NCBI RefSeq assembly: GCF_900095265.1 | Contig: NZ_LT607674.1 | Span: 1-60,316, forward strand | Length of the DNA stretch: 60,316 nucleotides | From: Janthinobacterium sp. UMAB-56 | Lineage (GTDB): Bacteria > Pseudomonadota > Gammaproteobacteria > Burkholderiales > Burkholderiaceae_D | Direction: 5' to 3' | Shown here: positions 45,436-54,613 of the stretch, in pieces | How positions within the stretch are numbered: the first letter of the stretch is position 1 | How the letters are laid out: each line of letters starts with the position of its first letter | Program-made: the position numbers and the translations under genes | Notes under the pieces: model-generated | The model's input: the letters and a program-made list of their open reading frames with translations, nothing else | What the model was told of the DNA's origin: nothing | The model's database searches: none

Positions 45436-46767
45436 CTAATTTCTGTCGGGCAAAGGAAGAATCAGGGTCACCGCCAGGCCGCCGCCTTCGCGGTTGGCCA
45501 AGGTGATGCGGCCGCCATGGGCTTCGGCGATTTCGCGCGCCAGCGCCAGGCCCAGTCCCGTGCCGCTGCGCTTGGTGGAATAAAACGGCACCAGCGCGTT
45601 TTCCAGCACGGCGCCGCTCATGCCTGGCCCCCGGTCGCGCACTTCGATGCGCAACTGCCCATGCGCCTGGCTGACGTGCAAGCCGATATGCTCAGCCCGT
45701 GTGCCAGATTCCAGCGCATTCTTGAGCAGGTTCAGCAGCGCTTGCTGCATTTGCGCCGCATCAAACATGGCCGCCTGCGCGGGTGGCGGGCCGTCGAGCG
45801 TGAAGGCCGCTTGCGAAGCCAGGCTGTCGAGAAAGGGCGGCCATTCGCACGGCGCCAGGCGCGGCGCGGGCAGCTTGGCAAAGCGCGCATAGCCGAGGAT
45901 GAAGGTTTCCAGGTGGCGCGTGCGCTCCTCGATGGTGGCAAGGATTTGCGGCAATCGTTCGGTCTGGCCGCGGCGCACCAGCTCGGCGCCGGAATGGGCC
46001 AGCGAGGCCAATGGCGCCAGCGAGTTGTTGAGCTCATGGCTGATGACGCGGATGACTTTTTTCCAGGTCTGCACTTCCTGGCGCCGCAGTTCCAGGGTCA
46101 GCTGGCGCAACAGCAGCAGTTCGTGCTTGCGCCCGTTCAGGCTGAAGCTGCGCCGCGCCAGGTGATACACCTCTTCCTGTTCCCCTTCGCCGCTGGTAAA
46201 CAGTCCGTCGTTGCGGCGCGCCAGCGCTTCGGCCAGGGCCGGCGCCGCCTGCTGCACGATGTCGGCCAGGGTATGCCCTTCGAGCCGGTGTCCCTGGTGC
46301 AGCAACTGGCGCGCGGCCAGGTTGGCGTAGACGATGGCGCTGCCCTCGGCCACCAGCAGCATGGCCACCGGCGTGTTTTGTACCATGGTGTCGAGCAGCA
46401 GTTCGCGCTGCACCAGGTCCAGGCGCTGCTTGCGCAGCACGTCGCCCAGCGCATTGTGGGCCGCCACCAGGTCGGCCAGTTCATCGTTCTGCGGCCAGCG
46501 CAGGCTGAAGCCGAAGTCGCCGTCCTGGTAGCTGGCGACCGTGCCGCTCAAGGCGCGAAACAGCGATAGCATCGCTTGCAGCTGCGCGCGGATGGTAATG
46601 ATGGCCACCGGCAGCACGCACAGCAGGGTGCCGGCCAGCACCAGCAGCGGCTGGCCGGGTAAAAAATGCACCAGCAGCAGGGCGATGACGATGCCCAGCA
46701 CCAGCAGGGTGACGATCAGCGCCGTCCAGCGCGTGAGCAGGGAGAGGCGCATGGGGCCGTGTGCCAT
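45436..46767 (-). CDS. Sensor histidine kinase (NtrY-like)
   Basis: This 443-residue kinase has two membrane helices (about 10-32 and 39-58) with almost no periplasmic loop, so it probably senses within the membrane or cytosol. It then has a HAMP-like region, a PAS domain (about 120-225), a HisKA segment with phospho-acceptor H244 in VISHELNNSLAPL, and a HATPase domain (LLNLLKNALESG, DRGPGMSG, GTGLGLAL). Its ATG overlaps the stop codon of the response regulator by one base, so they form one two-component system. The four transport genes upstream are in the same operon. Confidence 0.92.
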   Translation of the reverse strand: MAHGPMRLSLLTRWTALIVTLLVLGIVIALLLVHFLPGQPLLVLAGTLLCVLPVAIITIRAQLQAMLSLFRALSGTVASYQDGDFGFSLRWPQNDELADLVAAHNALGDVLRKQRLDLVQRELLLDTMVQNTPVAMLLVAEGSAIVYANLAARQLLHQGHRLEGHTLADIVQQAAPALAEALARRNDGLFTSGEGEQEEVYHLARRSFSLNGRKHELLLLRQLTLELRRQEVQTWKKVIRVISHELNNSLAPLASLAHSGAELVRRGQTERLPQILATIEERTRHLETFILGYARFAKLPAPRLAPCEWPPFLDSLASQAAFTLDGPPPAQAAMFDAAQMQQALLNLLKNALESGTRAEHIGLHVSQAHGQLRIEVRDRGPGMSGAVLENALVPFYSTKRSGTGLGLALAREIAEAHGGRITLANREGGGLAVTLILPLPDRN

Positions 46768-48119
46768 CAGCCGCGCGCGATGCCCAGGCGCTCCATGCGC
46801 CGGTACAGCGCCTGGCGCGACAGCCCCAGTTCCTGCGCCGCCTGCGCCACCACGCCGTGTGCGCGCGCGAGCGCCGCTGTGACACTGTCGCGGTCCGGTT
46901 CCGTCGAGGCACCATCCTGTGGCGCGCGCGGTGATGCCACGCCCGCCAGCGGCAAGCCCGTTTCCTGCGCGCGTATTACCGGACCAGGCGTCAGCAGGCA
47001 GGCGCGCTGCATCACATTTTTCAGTTCGCGCACATTGCCCGGCCAGCCGTGGGCCAGCAGGGTAGCCTGCGCCTGGGCGTCGAGGATTTTTTCGCTACCC
47101 AGGAAATGCTGTGCCAGCACCAGGATGTCCAGCGGGCGCTGGGCCAGCGGTGGCAGGCGCAGTTCGATCACGTTCAGGCGATAGAACAGGTCTTCGCGAA
47201 ACGTGCCGGCCTTGATCATCGCCGGCAGGTTGGCGTTGCTGGCGCTGATGACGCGCACTGTCACTTGCCGTTCGCGGTTCGAGCCGAGGCGCTCGAAGCG
47301 TCCCGTTTCCAGTACGCGCAGCAGTTTCATTTGTCCGGCCAGCGGCAGGTTGCCGATTTCGTCGAGGAACAGCGTGCCGCCGTCGGCCGCGTCGAACTTG
47401 CCATCGCGCGCGCGCGTGATGCCGGTGTAGGCACCGGCCTCGGCGCCGAACAGTTCCGCCTCGATCAGCTCCACCGGCACCGCGCCGCAATTGAGCACGA
47501 CGAAGGGACCGCTGGCGACCTGGGAATTGGCTTGCACGATGGCGGCGATGCGTTCCTTGCCGCTGCCGTTCGGCCCCGAAATGAGCACGGGCACGTCGGC
47601 CCGTGCCACCTGGCACGCCAGGTGCACCACTCTTTCGGTGGCCGGGTCTTGCCACACCATCCCGCGCAAGTCGAAGTCGTGTTCCAGGGCGTGGCGCTGG
47701 CGCCGCTCGGCCACCACGCGCTGGCGCAGCGCGCGGTTGGCCTGTCCCAGTTCCAGCAGGTTCTGCACGCTGGCGATCAGGCGCCGGTCGTCCCATGGCT
47801 TGGCCAGGTAGTCGGCCGCACCGGACTTGATCAGCTCGACGGCTGCGTCGAGCTGGGTCCATGCCGTCAGCAGGATCACGGGCAGGTCCGGGTAGCGCGC
47901 GCGGATGGCGTGGAACAGCGCGCAGCCTTCCTCGCCCGACGTGGTGTCGGCCGTGAAGTTCATGTCCTGCACCACCAGGTCGATGGCGTGGCGTTCGAGC
48001 AGGTGCAGGCCTTCTTCTGGCGAGGCGGCGCGCATGGCGTCGATCTCGTGCAGGGAGAACAGCACGTCGAGCGCGATAGCCACGGCGGCATTGTCGTCAA
48101 TAATCAGTACGGTAGGCAT
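46767..48119 (-). CDS. Sigma-54-dependent response regulator (NtrC family)
   Basis: This 450-residue protein has an N-terminal receiver (D52 phospho-acceptor in VVQDMNF, K107), an AAA+ sigma-54 activator domain and a Fis-type HTH at the C-terminus ([20 protein letters not shown]). The AAA+ domain has Walker A GPNGSGKE (182-189) and Walker B LFLDE (250-254). The sigma-54-contacting loop reads GAYTGI (229-234), not the usual GAFTGA. It still has the conserved Thr and Gly; the change of the last alanine to isoleucine is unusual. The gene follows the transport genes in the same operon, whose -24/-12 promoter it probably activates. Confidence 0.93.
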   Translation of the reverse strand: MPTVLIIDDNAAVAIALDVLFSLHEIDAMRAASPEEGLHLLERHAIDLVVQDMNFTADTTSGEEGCALFHAIRARYPDLPVILLTAWTQLDAAVELIKSGAADYLAKPWDDRRLIASVQNLLELGQANRALRQRVVAERRQRHALEHDFDLRGMVWQDPATERVVHLACQVARADVPVLISGPNGSGKERIAAIVQANSQVASGPFVVLNCGAVPVELIEAELFGAEAGAYTGITRARDGKFDAADGGTLFLDEIGNLPLAGQMKLLRVLETGRFERLGSNRERQVTVRVISASNANLPAMIKAGTFREDLFYRLNVIELRLPPLAQRPLDILVLAQHFLGSEKILDAQAQATLLAHGWPGNVRELKNVMQRACLLTPGPVIRAQETGLPLAGVASPRAPQDGASTEPDRDSVTAALARAHGVVAQAAQELGLSRQALYRRMERLGIARG

Positions 48120-48147
48120 GCGCGCAGCATATCACTCAGGTGCCGGC

Positions 48148-49386
48148 TCAGGTACTGCGGGTGGCAGTGGCCGGAGAAATGCTGGCCGCGCGCCATGCCG
48201 GCCCATAGACAGCGCCCAGGCCCAGCAGCCAGAATACCAGCGCACCGGCCAGCAGATAGCCGGGTGGCAGGCGCGCCATTTCCAGCTGGCTCACCAGCAG
48301 CTGGTTCAAGCCCAGGGCTAGCAGCACGCCGCAGGCCACGCCGACGCTGGTGATCATGAAATTCTCGGTCAGGAAATAGCGCAGGATGTCGATGCGGCGG
48401 GCACCCAATGCGCGCCGCACGCCGATCTGCTTCCTGCGCTGCGTCACCCACAGGCTGGCGATGCCGACGATGCCGCTGGCGGTGACCAGCAGCAGCAGGG
48501 TCGAGACGGTGATTAGCATCCATGACAGGCCACGGTCGGCCCGGTAGCGTGACGTGCGGTGTTTTTCCAGCGTATCGGTGCGCACCAGCAGGCGCTCGCT
48601 GGTGGAAGTGCGGATGGCTTGCTCGGCCTCCTTCATCAGGCGGTCGCGCTGGCCCGGCTCGGCGCGCACGGCGTACAGCAGCGAGTCGCGCGAACCCGTC
48701 AGGCGCGCCGGCAGGATCAGCGAATGCTCGCCCTGCGCGCTGACCTGGCCGACCTGTGTCTGCAACCGCTCCACCACGCCGATTACACGCATCTCGTCGT
48801 CATTGTCGCCGGTGCCGTTGAGCAGGGTCTTGCCGACAAAGCTGCTTTCGCCAGGCCAGATCTTTTGCGCCGCGGCGAGCGTCACGATGACCACCTTGGG
48901 AAAGATTTCATCGACGTTTTCATCGATTTCCGGCACCTCGTCGGGATGGAAATCACGGCCTTCCACCAGCTTCAGTCCGTATGTCTTGACCAGTGAGTCA
49001 GGCGTGAAATACATCGACGTGGTGGCGCTAGCCGTGGGCTGTCCACGCTTGATGGAGACATTGGTGCTGCTGCCGGAACGCGACAGCACGGCCTGCGAGG
49101 TCTGCGCCACGGAGAGCACGCCGGGCAGGCCGCGCAGCAAGGCGGCCTGGCGTTTCTGGTCGGCCAGCTGGCGCTGGTGGCTACCTTTGTCCATGCTCTG
49201 GATATTGACATAAAAGATGTCGTTTTCAGCGGCCACGCCGGTGGGGCGGGCGGCGATCGCCTGGCGCAGGTTAACGATATGCAGGGCATTGGCCAGGATG
49301 GCCAGGCTGATGGCGACCTGCACGGCGACGAGTACGGCGCCGGTTTTGCTGCGCATCAGTGCCGACAGGATGGGGCGGATTTCCAT
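48148..49386 (-). CDS. ABC transporter permease, MacB/FtsX type (second permease)
   Basis: The 412-residue protein has one N-terminal membrane helix, a large periplasmic MacB-core domain (about 40-280) and three C-terminal helices (about 290-400) of the FtsX fold, with RRKQIGVRRALGARRIDILRYFL in the coupling region. It lacks an attached ATPase and would use the separate one encoded upstream. The start at 49386 was chosen because GAGG lies 6 bases before it; the in-frame ATG at 49398 has no such site. It follows the first permease by 28 bases. Confidence 0.9.
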   Translation of the reverse strand: MEIRPILSALMRSKTGAVLVAVQVAISLAILANALHIVNLRQAIAARPTGVAAENDIFYVNIQSMDKGSHQRQLADQKRQAALLRGLPGVLSVAQTSQAVLSRSGSSTNVSIKRGQPTASATTSMYFTPDSLVKTYGLKLVEGRDFHPDEVPEIDENVDEIFPKVVIVTLAAAQKIWPGESSFVGKTLLNGTGDNDDEMRVIGVVERLQTQVGQVSAQGEHSLILPARLTGSRDSLLYAVRAEPGQRDRLMKEAEQAIRTSTSERLLVRTDTLEKHRTSRYRADRGLSWMLITVSTLLLLVTASGIVGIASLWVTQRRKQIGVRRALGARRIDILRYFLTENFMITSVGVACGVLLALGLNQLLVSQLEMARLPPGYLLAGALVFWLLGLGAVYGPAWRAASISPATATRST

Positions 49387-49414
49387 GTTGAACCTCATTG
49401 CGGTACGGTGAATG

Positions 49415-50737
49415 TCATTGGGATTTGAGCTGTATCGCCGGCGTCACTTGGCAAGCGCGCCAGGTGGGCAGCAAACCCGCCAGCAGGGCGGCCAGCACGG
49501 AGACGGCAAACGTCAGCAGCAGCATCGGTACATCCATGTGCGCCACGGTGCCCAGTTCCTTCGATTGCGAACGCACGACGGCCAGCGCGGCATACGCCAG
49601 CAGCAGGCCCAGTACGCCGCCGGCGAGGCCGATGACGCCCGTCTCGATCAGGAACTGGCGAAAGATGTCGCGCCGCGTGGCGCCCAGCGCACGGCGGATC
49701 CCCACTTCACTGGCGCGTACGGAAAATTTCGCCAGCAGCAGGCCGATGGTATTGACCAGGCATAGCAGCAGGAAGCCGAAGGCCAGCCAGGCCGCCAGCT
49801 TGTTGTCGTTGTCGACGACGTTCAGGAAAACCATCCATTCCTTGACGTTGTACAGCGCGTTGGGTGCGTGGCGCGGCATGCGGCCCAGCTTGCGCTGCTC
49901 GGCAGCATAGCTGTCGAGATATGCCTGCAGTTCGCCACGTTGGTCGGCGCTTTCCATCTCGAACCAGAACTGCAGCCAGGTGCAGTCCGAGGCCAGGGTG
50001 CCCTGGAAGCCGGGGCCGCGTTCGACGCCGCTGCAGGCCATACCGCCGTCATGCCGTGTCTCATGGCGGATGGCGCTGGCAAACGGAATGAAGAATTCAT
50101 CTTCCGTGCCGAAGGCGCCCTTGCTGCCGATGATGCGGTGTATACGCGGCACGGGATCCCAGTGATCGAGCACGCCGCTGACCAGATATGGCTGTCCCAG
50201 CACCATCACGCGCTGTCCCACGGGATTGACCGTACCCAGCAGTTTTTCCGCCAGCGATCGGCTCAGCACGATGACGTCGGCGCCGCTGGCGTCATCGGCT
50301 ACGCTCCATGGCTGACCATACAGAAAGGGGACTTCGAACATGGCGAAAAAATCGCGCGTGGGCGCCAGGCCCTGGGCCTGGAAGGCGCCGACATCCGTGC
50401 GTGCCGGCTCGACCGGGCCGGCCACGCCGTACATGACGGTGCGGCGCACGCCCATGTTGCTGGCCATGAAATTCTTCGCGTCGGTATAGGCCAGCTGCGC
50501 CTGGCCGAAGGTGGGCTTGGCGCCCGGCACATAACTTTTTAAGGGGACGACGTCGATCATCGGCACGAACAGGCGGTCGCTCTTGTGCGGCAGCGGGTCG
50601 CCCGACATGGCGTGCAGGATGGTGACGGTGGCCACGCTGGCGGCCACGCCGACGGCCAGTGTCAGTATCATCAATGCGGTCAGGGCGCGGTTGCGGCGCA
50701 GGCTGCGCAGGCCCAGCGTGAAATAGTAACGGAACAT
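49415..50737 (-). CDS. ABC transporter permease, MacB/FtsX type (first permease)
   Basis: The 440-residue protein has an N-terminal helix (about 17-40), a periplasmic domain of about 240 residues and three C-terminal helices with GIRRALGATRRDIFRQFLIE in the FtsX coupling region. It is only distantly similar to the next permease, so the transporter is probably a heterodimer. An AGGAG site precedes the ATG. The gene starts 9 bases after the ATPase gene ends. Confidence 0.9.
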   Translation of the reverse strand: MFRYYFTLGLRSLRRNRALTALMILTLAVGVAASVATVTILHAMSGDPLPHKSDRLFVPMIDVVPLKSYVPGAKPTFGQAQLAYTDAKNFMASNMGVRRTVMYGVAGPVEPARTDVGAFQAQGLAPTRDFFAMFEVPFLYGQPWSVADDASGADVIVLSRSLAEKLLGTVNPVGQRVMVLGQPYLVSGVLDHWDPVPRIHRIIGSKGAFGTEDEFFIPFASAIRHETRHDGGMACSGVERGPGFQGTLASDCTWLQFWFEMESADQRGELQAYLDSYAAEQRKLGRMPRHAPNALYNVKEWMVFLNVVDNDNKLAAWLAFGFLLLCLVNTIGLLLAKFSVRASEVGIRRALGATRRDIFRQFLIETGVIGLAGGVLGLLLAYAALAVVRSQSKELGTVAHMDVPMLLLTFAVSVLAALLAGLLPTWRACQVTPAIQLKSQ

Positions 50738-50746
50738 GTTTTCTCC

Positions 50747-51463
50747 TTACGCGGTCACGGGGTGCTGCGGCCTGGCCGACAACGTGGCGCCGTGTTGCAC
50801 CAGGTCCGATACCTGGCCGTCGATGATGTGCACATTGCGCTGGCTGCGCAGCGCCAGTTCCGGATCGTGCGTGACCATCAGGATAGTGGTGCCCTGTGCG
50901 TTGATGTCTTCCAGCAGTTCCATCACGCCACGCGCCATCTGCGTGTCCAGGTTGCCGGTCGGTTCATCGGCCAGCAGCAGCTTGGGCGTGCCGGCCAGCG
51001 CGCGCGCGATCGCCACGCGCTGCTGCTGGCCACCCGACAGTTCTGCCGGGTAGTGTTTCATGCGCGAGGCCAGGCCGACCTTGGACAGCGCGTCCTCGAT
51101 GCGTTCGCGCCGCTCGGCACTGTTGAAGCCCCGGTAGCGCAAGGGCACGTCGACATTGTCGAACAGCGACAGGTCGGGAATCAGGTTGAAGCCCTGGAAG
51201 ATGAAGCCGAGTTTTTCATTGCGCAGGCGCGAGCGGGCATTGTCGTTCATGCCCTTCACGTTAACACCGTCGAGTATGTATTCGCCGTCGGTGAATTCCT
51301 CTAGCAGGCCGGCGATGTTCAAAAAGCTCGTCTTGCCCGAGCCGGACGGCCCGGTGACGGTAACGAATTCACCTTGCCGCACATGGATGTCGAAGCCGCG
51401 CAGCGCGTGGGTTTCGATCATGTGGGTGCGATAGACTTTGCTCAGGTTTTGCATGCGCAGCAT
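50747..51463 (-). CDS. ABC transporter ATPase (MacB/LolD type)
   Basis: The 238-residue ATPase energises a MacB-like exporter. It has Walker A GPSGSGKT (38-45), signature LSGGQQQR (142-149), Walker B LLLADE (162-167), the D-loop TGNLD and switch H199 in VTHD. Sequence and gene context place it in the MacB/LolD/FtsE branch. It is cotranscribed between the periplasmic adaptor and the permeases. Confidence 0.95.
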   Translation of the reverse strand: MLRMQNLSKVYRTHMIETHALRGFDIHVRQGEFVTVTGPSGSGKTSFLNIAGLLEEFTDGEYILDGVNVKGMNDNARSRLRNEKLGFIFQGFNLIPDLSLFDNVDVPLRYRGFNSAERRERIEDALSKVGLASRMKHYPAELSGGQQQRVAIARALAGTPKLLLADEPTGNLDTQMARGVMELLEDINAQGTTILMVTHDPELALRSQRNVHIIDGQVSDLVQHGATLSARPQHPVTA

Positions 51464-51507
51464 GGAGAGGCCTCTTGTAGAGTGAAATGAGTGAGATTTA
51501 GTTGAAT

Positions 51508-52773
51508 TTAGTTGAGCGACACGCGTTCGGCGTTCGCGAAGTTTTCCGTGCCGGCGACCACCACCTTGTCGCCCAGCTTCAGGCCGTCGAGGATTTCCAC
51601 TGCCGACACGCTGGTCGCCCCCAGTTTGATCGGCATGCGCGTCGCCACGCCGTCGCGCACGACGTAGGCGAAACGGCCACCTTCGGCTTCGACGAAAGAG
51701 CCGCGCGCCAGCATCAGCACATTCGGTTTTTCATCGATCAGGAGGCGCGCCGCCACGCGCTGGTTCTGGCGCAGCCCGGCCGGCTGCTCGCCATCGAAAC
51801 GCACGCGCGCCAGCACCTGGTTTTTCACTACTTCCGGCGACAGCGCCGACAGTTTTCCTGTTGCCTTGATGGCGCCCGTTTCGATTTCCGCGCGCATGCC
51901 CAAGCCGATATCGGCCACATACGTTTCCGGCACTTCCAGCTCCACTTCCAGCTGCGACAGGTCGACCAGGGTCATCAGGGCCGTATTGGCTTGCACCACG
52001 CTGCGGTTGGCCACCGACAGCGTGCCGATGAAGCCGTTGACGGGGGCGCGCACGGTCAGTTCGTCGACGCGGCGTTGCGCGTTGTCGCGGCTCAGGCGCT
52101 GGCGTTCCAGTTCGTTGACCTTGGTTTTCAACGCCAGGGTCACGTCCTCGCTTTCCAGGCCTGCCGCCTGGGAGGCGTGCTTGCTGCGGATATCGGCCGA
52201 ATTCAAGGCATCCCTGGCCTTCTGGTAATCGATCTTGGCGATGATGCCGACCTGCGCCACGCTTTCATAGCGTTCCAGCGTGCGCTGCGCGGAGAGGCGC
52301 TCGATCTCGGCCGTATCGGCTTCACGCCGCGCCAGCAGTTTCTGCTTCTTGGCCAGGATCTGCTGGCGCGCCACTTCCGCTTCGAGCTGCTGCACGCTCG
52401 ATTGTTCGCGCTTGAGGGCGTCGGACAGGTCAGGCGACTCCAGCACCGCCAGGATGTCACCCTTCTTGACGGTGTCGCCCGCCTTCGCCTTCAGCGTGAC
52501 GGTGGCCACCGTGGTCGAATACAGGGTGGGGCTGATCGAGGCGACCACGCGGCCATTCACGGCGGCGTCGCGGATCAGAGTGCCGCGCGTGACGTCGGCG
52601 ATGCGCAGGCGGTTGCTGTTGACGGAATGCTCGCTGTTGCGCCAGCCTGCAATGGCAGCGATGGCGGCACCGATGACGATGACGGCGCCGGCCAGCAGCA
52701 GGGCGCGTTGCTTGTGGCGCTGGCCCGGCGGGGCGGACAGTACGGCGTCTTGGGAGGAAGTGTCGCGGATCAT
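51508..52773 (-). CDS. Periplasmic adaptor (HlyD/MacA/RND type) of the exporter
   Basis: The 421-residue membrane-fusion protein is anchored by one N-terminal helix (about residues 24-43). It contains the biotinyl-lipoyl halves (GRVVASISPTLYSTTVATVTLKAKAGDTVKKGDILAVLES and RAPVNGFIGTLSVANRSVV), a long alpha-helical hairpin (about 115-215) and beta-barrel domains. It would link the inner-membrane exporter to an outer-membrane channel, which is not encoded here. It is the first gene of the operon, 32 bases after a sigma-54 promoter. Confidence 0.93.
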   Translation of the reverse strand: MIRDTSSQDAVLSAPPGQRHKQRALLLAGAVIVIGAAIAAIAGWRNSEHSVNSNRLRIADVTRGTLIRDAAVNGRVVASISPTLYSTTVATVTLKAKAGDTVKKGDILAVLESPDLSDALKREQSSVQQLEAEVARQQILAKKQKLLARREADTAEIERLSAQRTLERYESVAQVGIIAKIDYQKARDALNSADIRSKHASQAAGLESEDVTLALKTKVNELERQRLSRDNAQRRVDELTVRAPVNGFIGTLSVANRSVVQANTALMTLVDLSQLEVELEVPETYVADIGLGMRAEIETGAIKATGKLSALSPEVVKNQVLARVRFDGEQPAGLRQNQRVAARLLIDEKPNVLMLARGSFVEAEGGRFAYVVRDGVATRMPIKLGATSVSAVEILDGLKLGDKVVVAGTENFANAERVSLN

Positions 52774-52804
52774 GGTGATGTCTCGTGGAGGATGAGTTTT
52801 TCAT

Positions 52805-52820
52805 TGCACGATCCGTGCCA
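52805..52820 (-). promoter_or_regulatory. Sigma-54 (-24/-12) promoter of the export operon
   Basis: On the reverse strand the sequence is TGGCACGGATCGTGCA. It matches the consensus TGGCACG-N4-TTGCA at every fixed position except one (G for T), with the correct GG-GC spacing. Transcription would start near 52794, about 20 bases before the adaptor start codon. The downstream operon encodes a sigma-54 activator. A caveat is that the sequence is also a short inverted repeat (GCACG-ATC-CGTGC). Confidence 0.75.
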
Positions 52821-52866
52821 GTTTTTAAGTCATTGATTTTAATGGGAAAAAATACGGGCGTCCGGC

Positions 52867-52900
52867 TGTCCGCCGTGTCCGTGCTGTCCACGGGGTGTCC
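52867..52900 (-). promoter_or_regulatory. Four GGACA repeats: likely enhancer (UAS) of the sigma-54 operon
   Basis: On the reverse strand GGACA occurs four times in 34 bases, spaced by 11, 9 and 9 bases, which is near one DNA turn each. They lie about 73-106 bases before the predicted transcription start, a usual enhancer distance for NtrC-type regulators. The pairwise spacing also creates CCGTG...CACGG at 52879-52893. Binding by the response regulator encoded in the operon is inference. Confidence 0.55.
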
Positions 52901-53020
52901 GCGCGCGCGGCAGCGTCGTGGCGTTTGCGCATGGATCTTGATATTCTGGCAATCGTCCTGACCTGCTGCTCAGGCAGTGTTGGCGCGCGGCGCCATGCTG
53001 GCCCCCTACTTTGGAGCATG

Positions 53021-54604
53021 ATGTCGCCTTCGCCCTCTCTTTTTGCCCGCCTGGGTCCCTGGCTGCGCCAGTTTGCCAGTCTGCCCGAACCGGCGCAATT
53101 CGATTACCCCTTTGCCCGCAGCGACATTGCCATGCTGCAGCAGGTCGAAGCTGGCCCGGTCCAGCTCGATAAACAGACCTGGGACGAAATGCTGCTCGAT
53201 GACTACCATATGCAGCTCGCCGATCAGACCAGCATTCTTGGCCAGCAGCGATTGCATCAGCGCCTGGCAGGCGGCATGGCAAGCGCCGCGTCGCGCGCGC
53301 GTATCGCAGCCTTGCTGGCCGCGCCGGCACAGCAGGCGGCGATCGAGCGAGCCATGCGGCCGCTGCGCACGGCCGACATGGAAGTGGCGGCGCTGCTGTG
53401 CGGCGCGCCTCCGTCAGCGCCGCCTTGGTGGAGCCGCTGGCTGCTGCTGCCGACCCTGGTGCTGCTGGCAGCGCTGCTGGCCGCGTGGCTGGTCGCGCCG
53501 TTGGCGTGGGCCATCGTGGTGCCCGTCTGGCTCTTCCTGATGGCGTTGCAGATGTGCTTTTACGATCGCTGCAAACCGTGGGCGCGCAGCGTCTTTACCT
53601 TGCAACAGATATTGCTGGTACATGGCCGCCTGGGTGCGCTCGATACACCGTTCACGGCGGACCTGCGAAAAGGTGGACGGGCTGCCGGCGTGATCAACCG
53701 CCAGATCACGCCAGTACGCTGGATCAAGATGATTCCCCTGCTGAGCGAGTATGACGATTGGCTCATGCTGGGCAATATCCGGCGCTACTTTCACAGTCTG
53801 CGCGTGGTGCAGCGCGAACGCGCCTTCTTGCGCCAGAGTTTCCTGCTGCTGGCCGACCTGGAGGCGGACCTGGCCCTGGCGCGCCACCTGCGCGGCCGCC
53901 CGCAATTTTGCTGGGCGCAGGAAGCCGATGCGCGGCAGTTGTCGTTCAATGCCATGGTGCATCCGCTGCTGGGCGGTGCCATGCCCCTGTCGCTGCGCCT
54001 CGATGGTCGCGGCGCCTTCATTTCGGGGCAGAATGCGATCGGAAAAAGTACCTTGCTGCGCGGCGTGGGACTCAATCTGATCAGCGCGCGCGCCTTCGGT
54101 TTTTGCTATGCGCAGGCCGCTCACGTGCCCATGCTGCCGCTGTATTCAAGCATGCAGAATGAAGACTCGCTCGATGGCGGCGAAAGTCTGTATATCGCCG
54201 AATTGCGGCGCGCGCGTGAATTGCTGGCGCTGGCCGAGGAGGGGGAGCCGGCGCTGTTTTTGATCGATGAAATCTTCCGTGGCACGAACCACCTCGAATC
54301 GGTGGCGGCCGCCGCCGCCGTGCTGCATACGCTGGCCGCGCGCCACCTGGTGATCGTCTCGTCGCACAACCTGGTGCTGGGGCCGCTGCTGGACGACTGT
54401 CTGGCACCGTGGTGCGTGCGCCGCGATGAGGCCGGCGAGCTGCGGCTGGCGCCCGGCGTGCTGCAGGCTACGAATGGCATCGCCCTGCTGGCGCAGCGTG
54501 GTTTTGACGCCGGCATCGCCGACAAGGCCGGTCGCGTCTTCGACTGGCTCAGCACGCACATGGCGCAACCGGCCGATTGCGGCGGCGTGCTCGAACGGGC
54601 CTGA
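53021..54604 (+). CDS. Membrane-anchored MutS-related ATPase
   Basis: This 527-residue protein has only the core and ATPase parts of MutS. An N-terminal region (1-135) is followed by a strongly hydrophobic stretch of about 40 residues (139-180, two membrane helices), then a linker of helices. The MutS domain V has Walker A GQNAIGKST (336-344; usual GPNMGGKST), Walker B ALFLIDE (411-417) and the following FRGTNHLES. There is no mismatch-recognition domain, so classical mismatch repair is unlikely. The start at 53021 has GGAG 4 bases upstream. It is divergent from the exporter operon and converges with the phosphoethanolamine transferase gene (9-base gap). Confidence 0.85.
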   Translation: MSPSPSLFARLGPWLRQFASLPEPAQFDYPFARSDIAMLQQVEAGPVQLDKQTWDEMLLDDYHMQLADQTSILGQQRLHQRLAGGMASAASRARIAALLAAPAQQAAIERAMRPLRTADMEVAALLCGAPPSAPPWWSRWLLLPTLVLLAALLAAWLVAPLAWAIVVPVWLFLMALQMCFYDRCKPWARSVFTLQQILLVHGRLGALDTPFTADLRKGGRAAGVINRQITPVRWIKMIPLLSEYDDWLMLGNIRRYFHSLRVVQRERAFLRQSFLLLADLEADLALARHLRGRPQFCWAQEADARQLSFNAMVHPLLGGAMPLSLRLDGRGAFISGQNAIGKSTLLRGVGLNLISARAFGFCYAQAAHVPMLPLYSSMQNEDSLDGGESLYIAELRRARELLALAEEGEPALFLIDEIFRGTNHLESVAAAAAVLHTLAARHLVIVSSHNLVLGPLLDDCLAPWCVRRDEAGELRLAPGVLQATNGIALLAQRGFDAGIADKAGRVFDWLSTHMAQPADCGGVLERA

Positions 54605-54613
54605 TGGCCGCGC

